DNA of 64,000 bases from positions 3,283,382-3,347,381 of the forward strand of contig NC_049984.1 in the NCBI RefSeq assembly GCF_000003815.2. Reading direction: 5' to 3'. The translations under genes and the position numbers were made by a program. Positions 1 to 11,245 of the stretch are shown one piece after another (the stretch's first letter is position 1; each line of letters starts with the position of its first letter). The DNA comes from Branchiostoma floridae. Its lineage: Eukaryota > Chordata > Leptocardii > Amphioxiformes > Branchiostomatidae. Below the pieces are notes generated by a model. The model did not search any database. It saw only the letters and a list, made by a program, of their open reading frames with translations, and was not told the DNA's origin.

Positions 1-1375
1 CGTTGCTGTCAGAATAGGATAAATGATCTTTGCCTTCTTTTGTTGCTTGGGAAAAATGTTCGCAAAGTTCCAAATAGATTAAATCAAACGTCAAGGTGAA
101 AGAATCTCGTTGACACAGCTTGCAATCTCATTCTTTGTTTGGGAAAAATTACCTTGTTCTAATTGTATGATGTAATCTAAAGTAAACTTCAGATGTTTGC
201 CAAAATGAAGATGAATAAGTTGCATCTACTGCATGTGACAGTCCCTTCTAAAGTGTCTTGGTTTGATTGCAATCAAGCTTACAACACCTCACCATTGGAA
301 CCCCCTAACAGCTGAAGGTACAGCCAGTCTGCTTTTGTGACAGATCAGAATCATCTTTATTGAGCTTTAGACATACAAATACAAGATGAAAGCTTAAAAT
401 ACCTAGGTCAACCCTTTTTCTGGACTTACGACGTTCAGAGGGCGCAAGGTAAGACATATTAAAAAGAACAACCGTGTGCGTCGAACTGCTGAGATACAGA
501 CTGTTTTAAAAATCTTTAAACTTATTTGCAGACAAAAATGGCAAAACTAATATATTGCACTAATTGCATATTGCACTATTTCATGTAACAGTTACAACTA
601 TCTTGAGCTTGAGAATTTTGTTTTGAAAAAGACAATAGAGACAACCTTCAGTTGTTTAATTGTGACAATGTTCAATTCTAGATAAGGCTAAGGTGGGTCA
701 CTAATTGCTTGGCAGTGTATGTTTGCCATTGTAGACACATTTGCATTTGAAGAAAAAAACAGTCTCTAAATGACTCTGTCTGTGCTCTCTAATGACCAGA
801 CTTTTTCAATAGCAGATTCAAAAATTGGTATTTGTTTTTTTTTTCAATCAGAAAGTCCCACATCGTATGCAATCCAAACTTTTTCAAAAATTTGAAGATT
901 CAAGTAACTTGTCTTATTGAACTGTTACAGTATTTCAACATGATTGGGAAATGAATGCCTGAGTGTCTGAGCACTTCATTCTTTTCCATTAAGTTAGGAG
1001 TTTGAATTTCTCCCCATTGACGCACGAAAAACAAATTTAGTTCAAAGGATTAGTAAATCAGACAGTTTCAAGATGCAGCGAGGGAATGTTTCTGACACCT
1101 TTGGCACCACTTCGTATCCACAAGAAGATGCTTAAGTTGTAGGTTTCTTAGCTATTCATTTGGTGGTCCAAAAAGGGAACTTTAAATTGCTTTTTTGGCA
1201 CTGTACCATGTTAGATTTGTTCCCTAGGCTTATAGAAGAGTCGTCGCGGTGCAGTCAAAGTGAGTTAGAGCTGTTGTTCGGCCAACTGTTATGTCTATGC
1301 TAGCTTGGTTGAGCCATTTGCGCACCAAGATGTTAAAGTTTGGACATGTGATCTTATCAACAGTGTAAACTTTAG
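1..1375. other. Non-genic, apparently unique sequence
   Basis: No reading frame of note, no RNA gene and no repeat that recurs elsewhere in the window was seen. The stretch is AT-rich with scattered short T and A runs. Confidence 0.5.
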
Positions 1376-1560
1376 AAATGGTGCTCAAGTTGACGGCTTA
1401 TCCATTTAGGAAATTTGCGGAATGAAGGCCTTGACATGTACGTCAATAGAGCTTATTTTTTTAAATGGTGCTCAAGTTGAGGGTTTATCCATTTAGTTAC
1501 TTTGTGGAATGAAGGCCTGGTAGTTACATGTCATGTACGTCAATAGGGCTTGTTTTTTTA
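1376..1560. repeat. Tandem duplication, two units of about 90 bp
   Basis: Two adjacent copies start with AAATGGTGCTCAAGTTGA at 1376 and 1463. Each contains TTATCCATTTAG, GAATGAAGGCCT and ACGTCAATAG in the same order and ends in a T-run. The second copy has an extra 10 bp or so near TAGTTACATG. It is one of several local two-copy duplications in the window. Confidence 0.85.
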
Positions 1561-2035
1561 TCCACGCAAGCTTGCTGGCGTATGTACCAGTCACTACAAT
1601 CTGCATGTAGAAGTCTGAATCTCCTACCTAAAAATAAGTGACTTTCTGTCTACTTTACCATCAGCTTGTTTTGGTAAAGGCTTGGGTGGTCAGCGACAGA
1701 TTGACATTGTTTGACTCTAAATGTCATTGCTCCAGATCTGCTGAATTTTCAAGAAGGTTTGAAGCTGCAGACTGCCATCTCTTCTACAGAACACCTACTA
1801 GTAGACAAGTCTACAATATTTGCAGGTGAGGAATTGGGATTTTCTTATTGCTGTTTTTCGTATCTGACTGATCACAAAAAACATGCAACTTCTGAAAATG
1901 ATTTTCACAGTCTAACTGTGGAGTGATAGTTCAGGTTATCAAGCATTACAAGTTTCAAACAAATTTTTATCTTTTGTATTTAGATATGAATGGTAAAGGT
2001 GTGACAAGTTGTTCTGTGTAATACATTGTAGGTTA
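1561..2035. other. Non-genic sequence
   Basis: Only short frames (under 75 codons) without recognisable domains. No repeat relationship to the rest of the window was noticed. Confidence 0.4.
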
Positions 2036-2505
2036 GGGGCTGGGTACTGGTACAGAAAATTCAGGTCGAGGTACGGTTCAGGTCCAGAGGATTAGGTACA
2101 GGTCCAGACCTGAACCTGGACCTGATTCAGTATGTCATAACTTGTGAATGGATCATAGTCAAAACAATGTCCCATTTCGCTACAAAGAAATATGCTTTGT
2201 GTAGTATTCGACTCTCACTGGCTTTTTAGAATCCTACAAAGCTCAGTAACTGCCTCTGTACGATTGACTGCAGAAGTTGGCAGAAATTACTATACACTCT
2301 ACTCTATACTTCGCTCTTGTTATTTTCCTCGACTGATAGGCCCCAAAACGTCTGATTGCCTGACCATATAATCTGTTCATTTTCCAATCGGTCCAACATC
2401 CGGTCCACCTAATTTTTTCAGGTTCGGTTTTTCCGGACTGGTCCAATAAGAAAAAAACGGATTCGTACCGGTACACATTAACGGTACCGTACCCCTAATG
2501 TAGGT
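2036..2505. repeat. Dispersed repeat with GGTACC-rich ends
   Basis: Begins with GGGTACTGGTACAGAAAATT and ends with GTACCGGTAC followed by GGTACCGTACCCC, so the ends are loosely inverted. The left 110 bp recur at 35269-35385, including ACCTGAACCTGATTCA and GTGAATGGA. Probably a non-autonomous DNA transposon. The exact boundaries are uncertain. Confidence 0.55.
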
Positions 2506-2589
2506 CAAACCTGCTCAAGAAGACCACTCAAAGAATCTGGTCTTTGTGAACAGGTGCTCACTGTAGATAGGATCAAGGGGAAAATTATG

Positions 2590-2710
2590 TTACGTTAGTT
2601 CACCTTTATCCGTAGGGTAACCTATATCCGTTGTATGTAAAAATGGGGTATTTGGGGGATAGTTAAGTCAATGCATGGAAGGTAGCTTCTCATTGCAATA
2701 TCTTGAAAAT
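2590..2710 (+). mobile_element. MITE family A, partial copy (left end)
   Basis: Carries GTTAGTTCACCTTTATCCG and GGGTAACCTATATCCGTTG, the terminal inverted repeat of complete copies at 19141-19365 and 54789-55010. It also shares the interior GCAATATCTTGAAAAT with the last copy. The right terminal repeat is missing: the copy runs straight into the unrelated repeat at 2711. Confidence 0.75.
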
Positions 2711-2822
2711 TAGTCTGTGTAACACAAACTCCGCTGTCCAGGGCTGTAACTGGCCCCTCCTTCTAGGGGGCCGGCGGATGTTTGGCGGGCTGCTATATGC
2801 GAGATTTAATCAGGCTACTTGA
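2711..2822 (+). repeat. Dispersed repeat family B
   Basis: About 110 bp running from AGTCTGTGTAACACAAACTC through CCGCTGTCCAGGGCTGTA and GGCGGATGTTTGGCGGGCTG to GATTTAATCAGGCTA. The reverse complement recurs at 10066-10178 with only scattered differences. The family was not identified. Confidence 0.8.
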
Positions 2823-3595
2823 AAATGTTGACATTTGAAGCCCACGTTGCTGACCTGAAGTGTCTATACCCAGCTTTTTAAAACAACGAATCTAGCTAGC
2901 TATAGTCTTTATTTCTGGTAAAAGTAACTAACAGTTAGTATTTCTGACATCGTCGCCATTCTTCAAGTCCTCTGCTAAGGTGCAACATTTACAAAGTATT
3001 CTCAACAACATGTTTGATACACAAGTATATTATATTAAGTTACAGGTATTTGACAATAAACAATGTGTGTGGATTTAACAATTGGACGGTGGCTACTGTA
3101 AGTATGTGTTCTCACCAAATTACTAGATTACACATAGTTAATGATCAATCACAAGTAAATGACAACTTCCTATTGTAAGGTTATTATCTTTGTTTTGTGT
3201 CCACATATTGGCTAAAAGTACCTCTAATGTAAACTACTTCAGGAGTACTGTAGAAGTTTGTAACAATCTAAGTTCAGAAACATAAAATTTTGCAACGTTG
3301 GATTTTTCCTCTTAGTTTGAAGCAAAAAGCTTAGTCAAACTTCAGAAGAGATTCAAGTACATTTGTATCTTCATTTATGACTTCTACAAGCATGAATGTT
3401 TTATCCATATGTCCAACCAAGTATTATAGTATCTAGACTATTTAGTAAGTATTATAAGTTTCACAGCTGTCAGTGATCCATGTCCATGTTTGCGTCAAAT
3501 TTTCTCCAGAAAAAAAAAGAGATTTCAAATCAGAATCAATGTGAGATAAATTCGTACTATAATCTCAAGGAATGGCTTTTAGGTCACTTTGCAGG
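2823..3595. other. Non-genic sequence
   Basis: AT-rich, no recognisable gene or repeat. It leads into the GC-richer block at 3596. Confidence 0.4.
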
Positions 3596-3850
3596 AATTC
3601 CAAGCACATCCGGTAAATGGATGTCTGCCCGGCCGATCCGCGCGGCGTCTTTACATCATTTCTGTCTGTATGGACTCGGAGCCGAGGGAATTATCCAATC
3701 AAGACCTCCCGACGCTCCAGAGATCAACGATATGGAGCCGTTAGGAGCGATGACGTCAACTGCGCCGCCGGAATTAGGTCACCGGGAACGCGGGAGAAAT
3801 AACTCACGACTGTAGAGCTAGAGAGGGCCGTAAACTCGGCAAGTGCAGCT
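3596..3850. promoter_or_regulatory. GC- and CpG-richer block with perfect CRE: candidate promoter or 5' exon
   Basis: Stands out from the AT-rich surroundings by its many CpG dinucleotides (GGCCGATCCGCGCGGCG near 3631, CGCCGCCGGAATTAGG near 3764). It holds a CCAAT box near 3695 and a perfect palindromic cAMP response element TGACGTCA at 3751-3758. No TATA box or clear donor ends the block. It could be the promoter or first non-coding exon of the gene whose coding exons start at 59345, or a distal element. Direction is unknown. Confidence 0.35.
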
Positions 3851-3886
3851 GTCTAAAAAGCTGGGCTTGATTTATTGAGTCTGTAA

Positions 3887-3950
3887 TGGTGATATCTGGC
3901 ACGTACAACAAACAATGGAGGTTTTTGTAAAGGTGATATCTGGCACGTAG
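3887..3950. repeat. Short direct repeat
   Basis: GGTGATATCTGGCACGTA occurs at about 3889 and again at about 3932, separated by 25 bp. Confidence 0.8.
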
Positions 3951-4109
3951 GTTTTTGTTTTCTCCATGCATTGTTTCTTTGTTGTTGGTTTTTTAGTTGG
4001 TTTTTGAAGAGAAGAAAATTGAAGTTCTTGAAAATGGATTCCTCTGATTGATGTTGATTAATAGCCAGGTTGAGGGGCTTTAAGTTTAAGTTCAATGTAT
4101 ACTTTGGCA

Positions 4110-4190
4110 CTGTGTGTGGCATAACTGGTAGAGCGTTGGACTCTGTATCAAGACATTAATTTTGATGTTACCATCTGGACTATATGAAAT
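4110..4190 (+). repeat. tRNA-like SINE head fragment
   Basis: GTGGCATAACTGGTAGAGCG resembles a tRNA A box in context, as in the SINE at 40565-40850. The expected B box is degenerate (near TTTTGATGTTACC). It abuts the first unit of the tandem array that follows. Not a functional tRNA gene. Confidence 0.4.
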
Positions 4191-5255
4191 GTGTATAAGA
4201 CTTGAAAATGCCCATAACTAGGGACATCCTAAATTGCCCACATCTTGTTCATAAACCATATTATATTGCCATCTCTGCTCCCCACTAGATATCTCTGGGT
4301 TTGAATTCTGAATCTTTTTACATCATGACTGTGTGAACCTTGTATAAGACTTGAAATGGCCCATAAGCAGTGACATACTAAAATATTGTTCATGCATTAT
4401 ATTATATTCCCTTCTCTGCTCCCCACCAGAATTCTCGAGTTTAGAATTTTGAATCCTTTTACGTCTTGACTACTAGTATGTGAACCATGTATAAGACTTA
4501 AAATGGCCCATAACTAGTTATGTCCTAAATTGCCCACAAAATTTTTTTTGATAAATTGTATGTCGAACATTATATCCCCCACCCAAATTTCTCTAGTTTT
4601 GAATCTTTTTCACATTTTGATGTGAACCGTGTATAAGACTTAAACTGGCCCATAACTAAGTGATGTCCTAAATTGCCCACAAAATCATTTTTGATAAATT
4701 GTGTGATAGTTATATCCCCCGCCCCAATTTCTCTACATCATCAGTACATGTGTAGTTTTGAATCTTTTTCACATTTTGATATGAACCATGTATAAGACTT
4801 AAACTAGCCCATAACTAGTTACCGGTATGTCCTAAATTGCCCACAAAATTATTTTTGATAAATTGTGTGATCATAGTTATATCCCCACCCAAAATTTCTC
4901 TAGTTTTGAATCTTTTTCACATTTTGATGTGAAGCGTGTATAAGACTTGAAATGGCCCATAATCACTGACACCATGTAATACTGTATATCCCTCCAGGCC
5001 TTTACCCCACCACAAAAACTTTTCACGACGCTGTGAATCAAGTATAAGACTTGAAATGGCCCATAAGTCCAGTGACACCCTAAATTGCCCACTGACATAT
5101 TGTTAATAATTATCAGTCAAATAATCTCATCTATGCTTCGATCTAAAATTTCTCTAGTTTTGAGTTTTAATACATTGTGAACCATGCATGTAGTACTACA
5201 TGTATAAGACTTGAAATGGCCCATAAGTACAGTGATATACCATACTGTATATCCC
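4191..5255. repeat. Imperfect tandem array 1 (8 units, about 103-160 bp)
   Basis: The phrase GTATAAGACTTGAAATGGCC, or a close variant, occurs eight times: about 4193, 4342, 4489, 4631, 4789, 4937, 5041 and 5200. Most copies are followed by CCTAAATTGCCCAC and a Cs-and-As stretch ending in TTTCTCTAGTTTTGAAT. Unit length varies through small indels. No coding potential. Confidence 0.9.
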
Positions 5256-5302
5256 TCCAGGCCTCCACCCTACCACACCACACCGCTCCTTGTGTGGACA
5301 GA

Positions 5303-5310
5303 TGACGTCA
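5303..5310. promoter_or_regulatory. Perfect CRE palindrome
   Basis: TGACGTCA in the short unique spacer between the two tandem arrays. It is one of seven perfect copies in the window. Function not shown. Confidence 0.35.
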
Positions 5311-5399
5311 ACAGCATGTCACTTCCAGTTTCCCTCACCCCAAGGTCACACAGATGTTCCGCAGGAGACTCGCTGGACAAGTTCTGGGTGATCAGCTGC

Positions 5400-6800
5400 A
5401 AGATTACAACACAACAGAACTCAACAGTGTACAGTCACAATAGGGGGCACTTCTGAAGAGAATTTTCTTTAAGGTAAGACTGCCATGTTTGTCTTCTTGT
5501 TTTCTTAGACAAGTTTGTATCTTTTTTGAGTGATAATTAATTGTTATATACCGCTTAGTAAATGTATGTAGGAACAGTTGCACACACACAACACAACACA
5601 ACAGAGGCAACAGTGTGAAGCCACAATAGGGGGCACTTCTGAAGAGAATTTTCTTTAAGGTAAGACTGCCATGTTTGTCTTCTTGTTTTCTTAGACAAGT
5701 TTGTATCTTTTTTGGGTGATAATTAATTGTTATATACCGCTTAGTAAATGTGTACAAACAGCTGCATGCACACACACAACACAACAGTGTACAGTCACAA
5801 TAGGGGGCACTTCTGAGGAGAATTTTCTTTAAGGTAAGGCTGCCATGTTCGTCTTCTTGTTTTCTTAGACAAGTTTGTATCTTTTTTTGGTGATACTTAA
5901 TTGTTATATACCGCTTAGTACTAGTACATGTATACGAACAGTTGCATGCACACAGACAACACAACAGTGTACAGTCACAATAGGGCACACTTCTGAGGAG
6001 AATTTTCTTTAAGGTAAGACTGCCTATAATGTTTGTCTTCTTGTTTTCTTAGTCATATTGTCTTTTTTGGGTGATAATTAATTGTTACATACCACAGCAT
6101 ATAGTAAGTGTTCTAAATACATACGATCGGCTGCATGCACACACACAACACAACTCAACAGTGTACAGTCACAATAGGGGGCACTTCTGAAGAGAATTTT
6201 CTTTAAAGGTAAGACTGCCTATGATGTTTGTCTTCTTGTTTTCTTAGTCATATTGTCTTTTTTGGGTGATAATTAATTGTAATATACGGCTTAGTAAATG
6301 TATGTAGGAACAGTTGCACACACACAACACAACACAACAGTGTACAGTCACAATAGGGCACACTTCTGAAGAGAATTTTCTTTAAAGGTAAGACTGCCTA
6401 TAATGTTTGTCTTCTTGTTTTCTTAGTCATATTGTCTTTTTTGGGTGATAATTAATTGTTACATACCACAGCATATAGTAAGTGTTCTAAATACATACGA
6501 TCGGCTGCATGCACACACACAACAGAACACAACAGTGTACAGTCACAATGGGGGACACTTCTGAAGAGAATTTTCTTAAAGGTAAGACTCCATGTCTTCT
6601 TGTTTTCTTAGTCATATTTGTATATCTTAGAGGTGATAATTGTTATATACTGCTTAGTAAGTGTTCTAATACGGACAGCTACATGTACATGCACAAACAC
6701 AACACAGCAACAGCAGTGTGCTGCAATAGAGGACAATTTTCTTTAAGGTAAGGTTGCTAGTAGTCTTAAATGTTTGTTTTCTTGTTTTCTTAGTCAAATG
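5400..6800 (+). repeat. Tandem array 2 (8 units, about 180 bp) with splice-like signals in each unit
   Basis: Each unit has a CA-rich stretch (ACACAACACAACAG), GTGTACAGTCACAATAGGG, CACTTCTGAAGAGAATTTTC, then AAG followed by GTAAG. The GT positions are 5474, 5660, 5834, 6014, 6209, 6388, 6582 and 6748, so spacing is 166-195 bp. About 35-47 nt after each GT comes TTCTTGTTTTCTTAG, a pyrimidine tract ending in AG. Every unit thus contains a good 5' splice site and a good 3' splice site on the + strand. The stretch from one AG to the next GT is about 145 nt and has stops in it. On the - strand a repeat-encoded frame stays open for 194 codons (5404-5988); it is a by-product of the period and not a gene. 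Confidence 0.92.
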
Positions 6801-7814
6801 GTAAATTATCATTTTGAGTGTAAATTGTTATCTTGTGTATACATGATATCTTCCCCACACTGAATCTTCTGTTAGTCTCACAGTGTCAAAGTCTCTAGAT
6901 CAACTCAAAATGTTTACTTTGATATCATTTAATTGTACATTTAAGTGGATTGAGCAGTCTCAAAATACAGGAATATGACTACAAATTTGCAACTGCTTAT
7001 CATAATTTTAACTCAATGAAATTATTGGACTGTGAAACTCTTTACCACAGCATGCTTATTAATTGCAGCATATTAGTTACAGTAAACTACACGCTTGAAG
7101 TTACCATATATATTTTTGCCAGAACAATTACCACTGGCATAGAGAGCACGAGGCTGAACATATTACTGGTAGTCTCTGTAAGTTGAGTTCAAAGAAAAAT
7201 GTAGGCCATTATGAGTGGGACTAGCCAACTGTTGCCCACCTGTGTGTCAATGACCCCAGCAGCAGTATAATCAAACACTGTTGCCATGAACATACCTTTC
7301 AATTACCCTATACGGGCTATTACTGCTATTCAAATGCACACACACACTCAGAAGTACAAGTATTTAAGACACAACAAGAGTTTACAGTGTACCATACTGT
7401 CATGGAGTGCCCTACGTGTATGTATGATATGTTACGCAATAAATTATTCGCATTCCTACATGTATGTCTAAACATTACAGATTTTACGATACTCGATACC
7501 AGAAGTATAGATTTGACTGTATCTTTAGCCCTCATAAAGCTTTTAAAGATAGGTAAATACATAAAAGATTGCTTTGTGATTAGAAAAGATAGTGACACTA
7601 ATGTTTAGCCCCACCTGATTGTATGGAGGTTTTCTTATTATCCTAATATGTTGTTTAGTTAGCAGAGTTTTAAGATCTATTCTGTACCCACTGTTTTCTG
7701 TAGTTTAGATTTGACCATACAAAAGTGACTGTACTTTCTGTCATGCCAATAAAACAAAATAATAGCAGACAGACAATAAAACAAAATTTTTAGATAAAAA
7801 GAAAGAAACTTAAC
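6801..7814. other. Non-genic sequence
   Basis: AT-rich, only short frames on both strands. No repeat recurring elsewhere was recognised. Confidence 0.4.
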
Positions 7815-7880
7815 AGTCACTGACAAAGGATAGTGGATTCTATCCGAAATGCCTGACCGTTTCAAAACCATATCCAGTTA
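7815..7880. mobile_element. MITE family D, fragment
   Basis: ACAGTCACTGACAAAGGATAG and the following GTGGATTCTATCC, GACCGTTTC match the right half of the hairpin element at 58586-58735. Only one arm is present. Confidence 0.6.
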
Positions 7881-8390
7881 CTTGAGTAACTACTTTTGGG
7901 CGTTAACAGTCACTGTATTCAAAACCATGACTTTGTTCCAGTTCTGAGTTAGGACAGACTGTGGTGGTCTGTAGTTTTTACCTCCTATACCTATAGCATA
8001 CGACCTGTCTTCCTGCTCTCAATGTATATCTTGTCTGGCCGGCCTTTCATGTGGTTTATTTACCAATCAGGCGGATATAATGGCAATCTAGGGTAGCAGA
8101 CAGACAACTAATTGACTCACCCTTTCAGCCATGTTGTGATGACACGAACAGAAGGTCCGACACATGACTGTGTTTACAGGTGATACGATCGGGGGAAATT
8201 CCTCTACACTCAGGTATGTTTAGAAGTACATGTGTGCTATTGACCGGATGAGGCCATATACATGTACCAGTATTCACCTGTAGTACTTAGTAGTGAGCAC
8301 TCAACAGGATTTTTTCACAGTATAGGGGCATGTTTAAGTTAGTGCAGCAAAGCCTATTATATAAATATGGTATAAGCAAGTAGGTATGAG
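7881..8390. other. Non-genic sequence with one half of a direct repeat
   Basis: GGAAATTCCTCTACACTCAG plus TATGTTTA at about 8194 recurs at about 8803, so the hAT-like element at 8400-8764 lies between two copies of a 32-bp sequence. Otherwise nothing recognised. Confidence 0.45.
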
Positions 8391-8399
8391 CATTGTATT

Positions 8400-8764
8400 C
8401 AGGCTTTTAGCCAGGCATGCGTCAACGCGTCATCTGGACGCACTTTTCTTAGAATAACAAGAAGTTTGATGCCCCTGGACGCCCTTACACTGGGGAGAAA
8501 ATCGCCTGACTAGCATGAAATTCTGATTGACCAGTGATGCTACTGGGTCATCTGTGGTCACAGTCTTCTACTGTGACCTCACCTCTGGAACAGTATTTTT
8601 GCCTCTTGGAATACCTAAGAAAGCACTTTTTAAACTTAAAATCATCAAAAACTCTGCACCATAGAAGGTGAATGCCACCAGACCCCCCCCTACAATAGTC
8701 ACTTACCGCGACTCACCAATAAGTTTGGACTCCCTATTATAAAATCCTAGCTAAAAGCCAGGTG
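8400..8764 (+). mobile_element. Non-autonomous hAT-like transposon (family C)
   Basis: 365 bp flanked by a perfect 8-bp target duplication ATTGTATT (8392-8399 and 8765-8772). The left end reads CAGGCTTTTAGCCAGG. The right end contains CTAAAAGCC as its inverted counterpart. An 8-bp target duplication with CAG-type ends is the signature of the hAT superfamily. No transposase is encoded. An inverted copy lies at 51024-51414 and a degenerate one at about 18620-18790. Confidence 0.85.
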
Positions 8765-8894
8765 ATTGTATTAGGTCTGGGGGAATCCACCTGACCAGTG
8801 GAAATTCCTCTACACTCAGGTATGTTTAAAAGTATTCACCTGAGTCATGTGAGATTCTATGGGAGGAGTTTTGGGACATTGTGAACAACTATGG

Positions 8895-9035
8895 TTTAAT
8901 TGGCACACAAAAAATGTTGTGTTTCCTGTTTCCACGACCAAAAGTAGAAAAACCTGCCAACCCTAGCCTCTATATTGGGTAGACAGTGGTGTCACATTGT
9001 TTCCAGTTAGAATTTTTATTCAGCCTGATTCCTAT
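8895..9035 (+). repeat. Dispersed repeat family R, copy 1
   Basis: ATGTTGTGTTTCCTGTTT, then CTGCCAAC, ATTGGGTAGACAGTG, GTCACAT and GTTTCCAGTTA occur in the same order at 26150-26290. Boundaries and class unknown. Confidence 0.6.
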
Positions 9036-9146
9036 TCAAGTTTAAAAAGACTGTTTCCACAGATTTGTATTATAGTTAAACCATTATGCACATTTTTTGA
9101 CATAGAAGATATAACGTTAAGTGTCCTCATTTATTTATTCAGTTAT

Positions 9147-9154
9147 TCATTCAT

Positions 9155-9186
<32 letters not shown>

Positions 9187-9188
9187 TC
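9147..9188. repeat. (CTTT)n microsatellite
   Basis: About ten consecutive CTTT or TTTC units, preceded by TTCA-rich sequence. Confidence 0.95.
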
Positions 9189-10065
9189 ATCGACTCATTC
9201 TATTATCATGCTTTTTGTTCCAGAAGTATAGATTTATTTGGACTTTAATGTTGTCATCTGTATCAGATTCCGTATGGTGTATGTTGCTTGACCCCTACTC
9301 CCCTCATGACCTCAATGAAAAGCGGCCTGAGGCCATTAAATGTAGAACCTTATGTAACAGGTAGCCATTGAACATACAGAATCTGATACTAGTTTAGTCT
9401 TATAGAATTTTCCAAGTTTGCCCATTTTTTTCTGAGAAACATGTTTTAATACATGCAATAGGTGGTTTTGGGGTGGGCAACCCAAAGTACTGTACTGTAA
9501 TTTAATCTCCATGCCAACATGTAAATTTGAGTTCTCCAAATAATGTAGACGTCTAGTCCATGATTTGTGGAATAAGGAAGCACCACTTTAAACTGATGAT
9601 ACATGCACATGTTAGATAATATTTTGTAAATAGGGAAGTGGAAACTTTGCCTCTACCTCCTTTATCAGAAATTCTATCTGAAAGATTGCAGTGACTGAAA
9701 ATGCAGATATGGGCGCCTAATATGTGAAGAGACGGGCGCAAACTTTGAGTGTTGTGTAATCTGTATGATATCAAGAGTAGTTCAGCAACAGGAATATGAT
9801 TTATCGCATATGTTCCACACCCTACTGGGATGCTTTAATGGTTTTCCTGTTAAGTGCACAGTTCTCACTTGGTGGCTTGTTGGAACAGAGCCAGGTTTAT
9901 TTGGGGATGTCCATTAAAAACTTGACAATGACAATGTTCAGCTTGGGCAAGTGGGAAGATCTGGCATGATGGTTGATTACAAGAAATAATGCAAAATGCC
10001 AAGTCAGTCATGAATTTAGCCATGCAGATATAATGTCTCTGCATTCTTAATCTGTACTTTTCAAA
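9189..10065. other. Non-genic sequence
   Basis: No gene, no RNA and no repeat with a second copy in the window was seen. Confidence 0.4.
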
Positions 10066-10178
10066 GCCTAGCCTGATTAAATCTCGCTTATAGCAGCCCG
10101 CCAAACATCCGCCGGCCCCCACGGGTTGGGGTCAGCTACAGCCCTGGACAGCGGAGTTTGTGTTACACAGACTATTCA
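10066..10178 (-). repeat. Dispersed repeat family B, second copy
   Basis: Reverse complement of 2711-2822, running from the TAGCCTGATTAAATCTCGC end to GAGTTTGTGTTACACAGACT. The two copies differ mainly in the C-rich middle. Confidence 0.8.
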
Positions 10179-10197
10179 AAGCCATGCTGCTACAAGT

Positions 10198-10372
10198 AAT
10201 CTCCAAGCAGATCCTACGGTAGCATAAGATAGTATCAAAAGCTGCCAGAGGCGTAAAGCCGGCCTAGGAGTGTGTTTGGGTATCCAGTAACTCCCTTTGG
10301 TCAGCTATACTCATGATCAGCCAGCTTTGATGCTATCTTATGCCACTGGTAAATCTGCCCGGAGATAAGCTA
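10198..10372. mobile_element. Small inverted-repeat element
   Basis: AGCATAAGATAGTATCAAAAGC near 10212 is inverted at about 10320-10342 (GCTTTGATGCTATCTTATGC). Outer arms TCTCCAAGCAGAT and ATCTGCCCGGAGA are also inverted. Looks like a MITE of roughly 170 bp, possibly related to the CTCTCCAAGCAGAGG family at 24703. Confidence 0.6.
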
Positions 10373-11245
10373 CAAGTTGGTTGGTTGCGACCCTAGGGCT
10401 GTAGATTTTGAACCACCTACACTGGGAAGGACCGCTCTTTTCAGTAAGTACAAAAAAAAATGTCTGCACCCAACTTTGGCTACAAGTTGGAGCACGTTTT
10501 GGATTTCAAAAATACAGTAATTTATTGGAGAAAAAATGGTACTTGATCACAAGAGATAATCAAAATGCGAAGTCTGTCATGACAAAATGTCACTGAAAGC
10601 AAGGAGGTTCAAAATCAACCTCCTTGCTGAAGGTTTATGGTTAATCTGGACTATTCAAAGCTGCATAATGCTGCTACATATTGGTTGATTGCACTATTAC
10701 ATCATTAAAGAACCAACTCTTAGCTTGAATGTTGAGCTTAAGAATATGCTCATTTGAATCATCAAAAGCATTAGGGATCAAGTTTGATATCTTGATACCA
10801 AGCTTTTTGTATTACGCATCTTACACTGAACTTGGAGAGCACAAAGCTGACTGCCTTCCAAACTTCTTTTTATACTTACATACCAATAAACCTGATTATG
10901 AGTTTAGCACAACTTGACAAGTCATTCATAAGTATAAAGTAACATTTCATTGGTAAACTGTATTAAACAAACATTTTTGGTGCAGTTCTGGAAACTCAAC
11001 TGCGTGGTATCCAGTGTTTTTCATTTTTCGTGCCTATGTCTCACATGTATACTAGTATCTTGATACCAGTCCAGAAACTCAATTCATGATACAGTCCCGA
11101 CTTGTCTAGTGGGTCATCTGAGGACAAATTTATGTCCTTGTAGAAAGTCGAGTGTCCTATCGATTGACTTGTCCTATTGATTCAAAGACTGCTAGCATTC
11201 GGTTTAGTGATATAAATGAGACCTCAGAACTTGTGAATTACTGCA
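10373..11245. other. Non-genic sequence
   Basis: Short frames only. No repeat recognised until the tandem array at 11246. Confidence 0.4.

Noticed and set aside
4110-4190. Possible tRNA gene, with others near 14330, 36730, 40100, 40600, 55920, 56260 and 61810
   Set aside because: A- and B-box-like sequences are present, but acceptor stems do not pair and each is followed by a shared non-tRNA body. These are tRNA-derived SINEs.
5404-5988. 194-codon frame on the - strand
   Set aside because: It spans three units of a tandem array whose period happens to be near a multiple of three. The peptide repeats with the array and resembles no protein.
5400-6800. CRISPR-like array
   Set aside because: Repeats are long (about 180 bp) and adjacent, without unique spacers of uniform size, and the genome is clearly eukaryotic.
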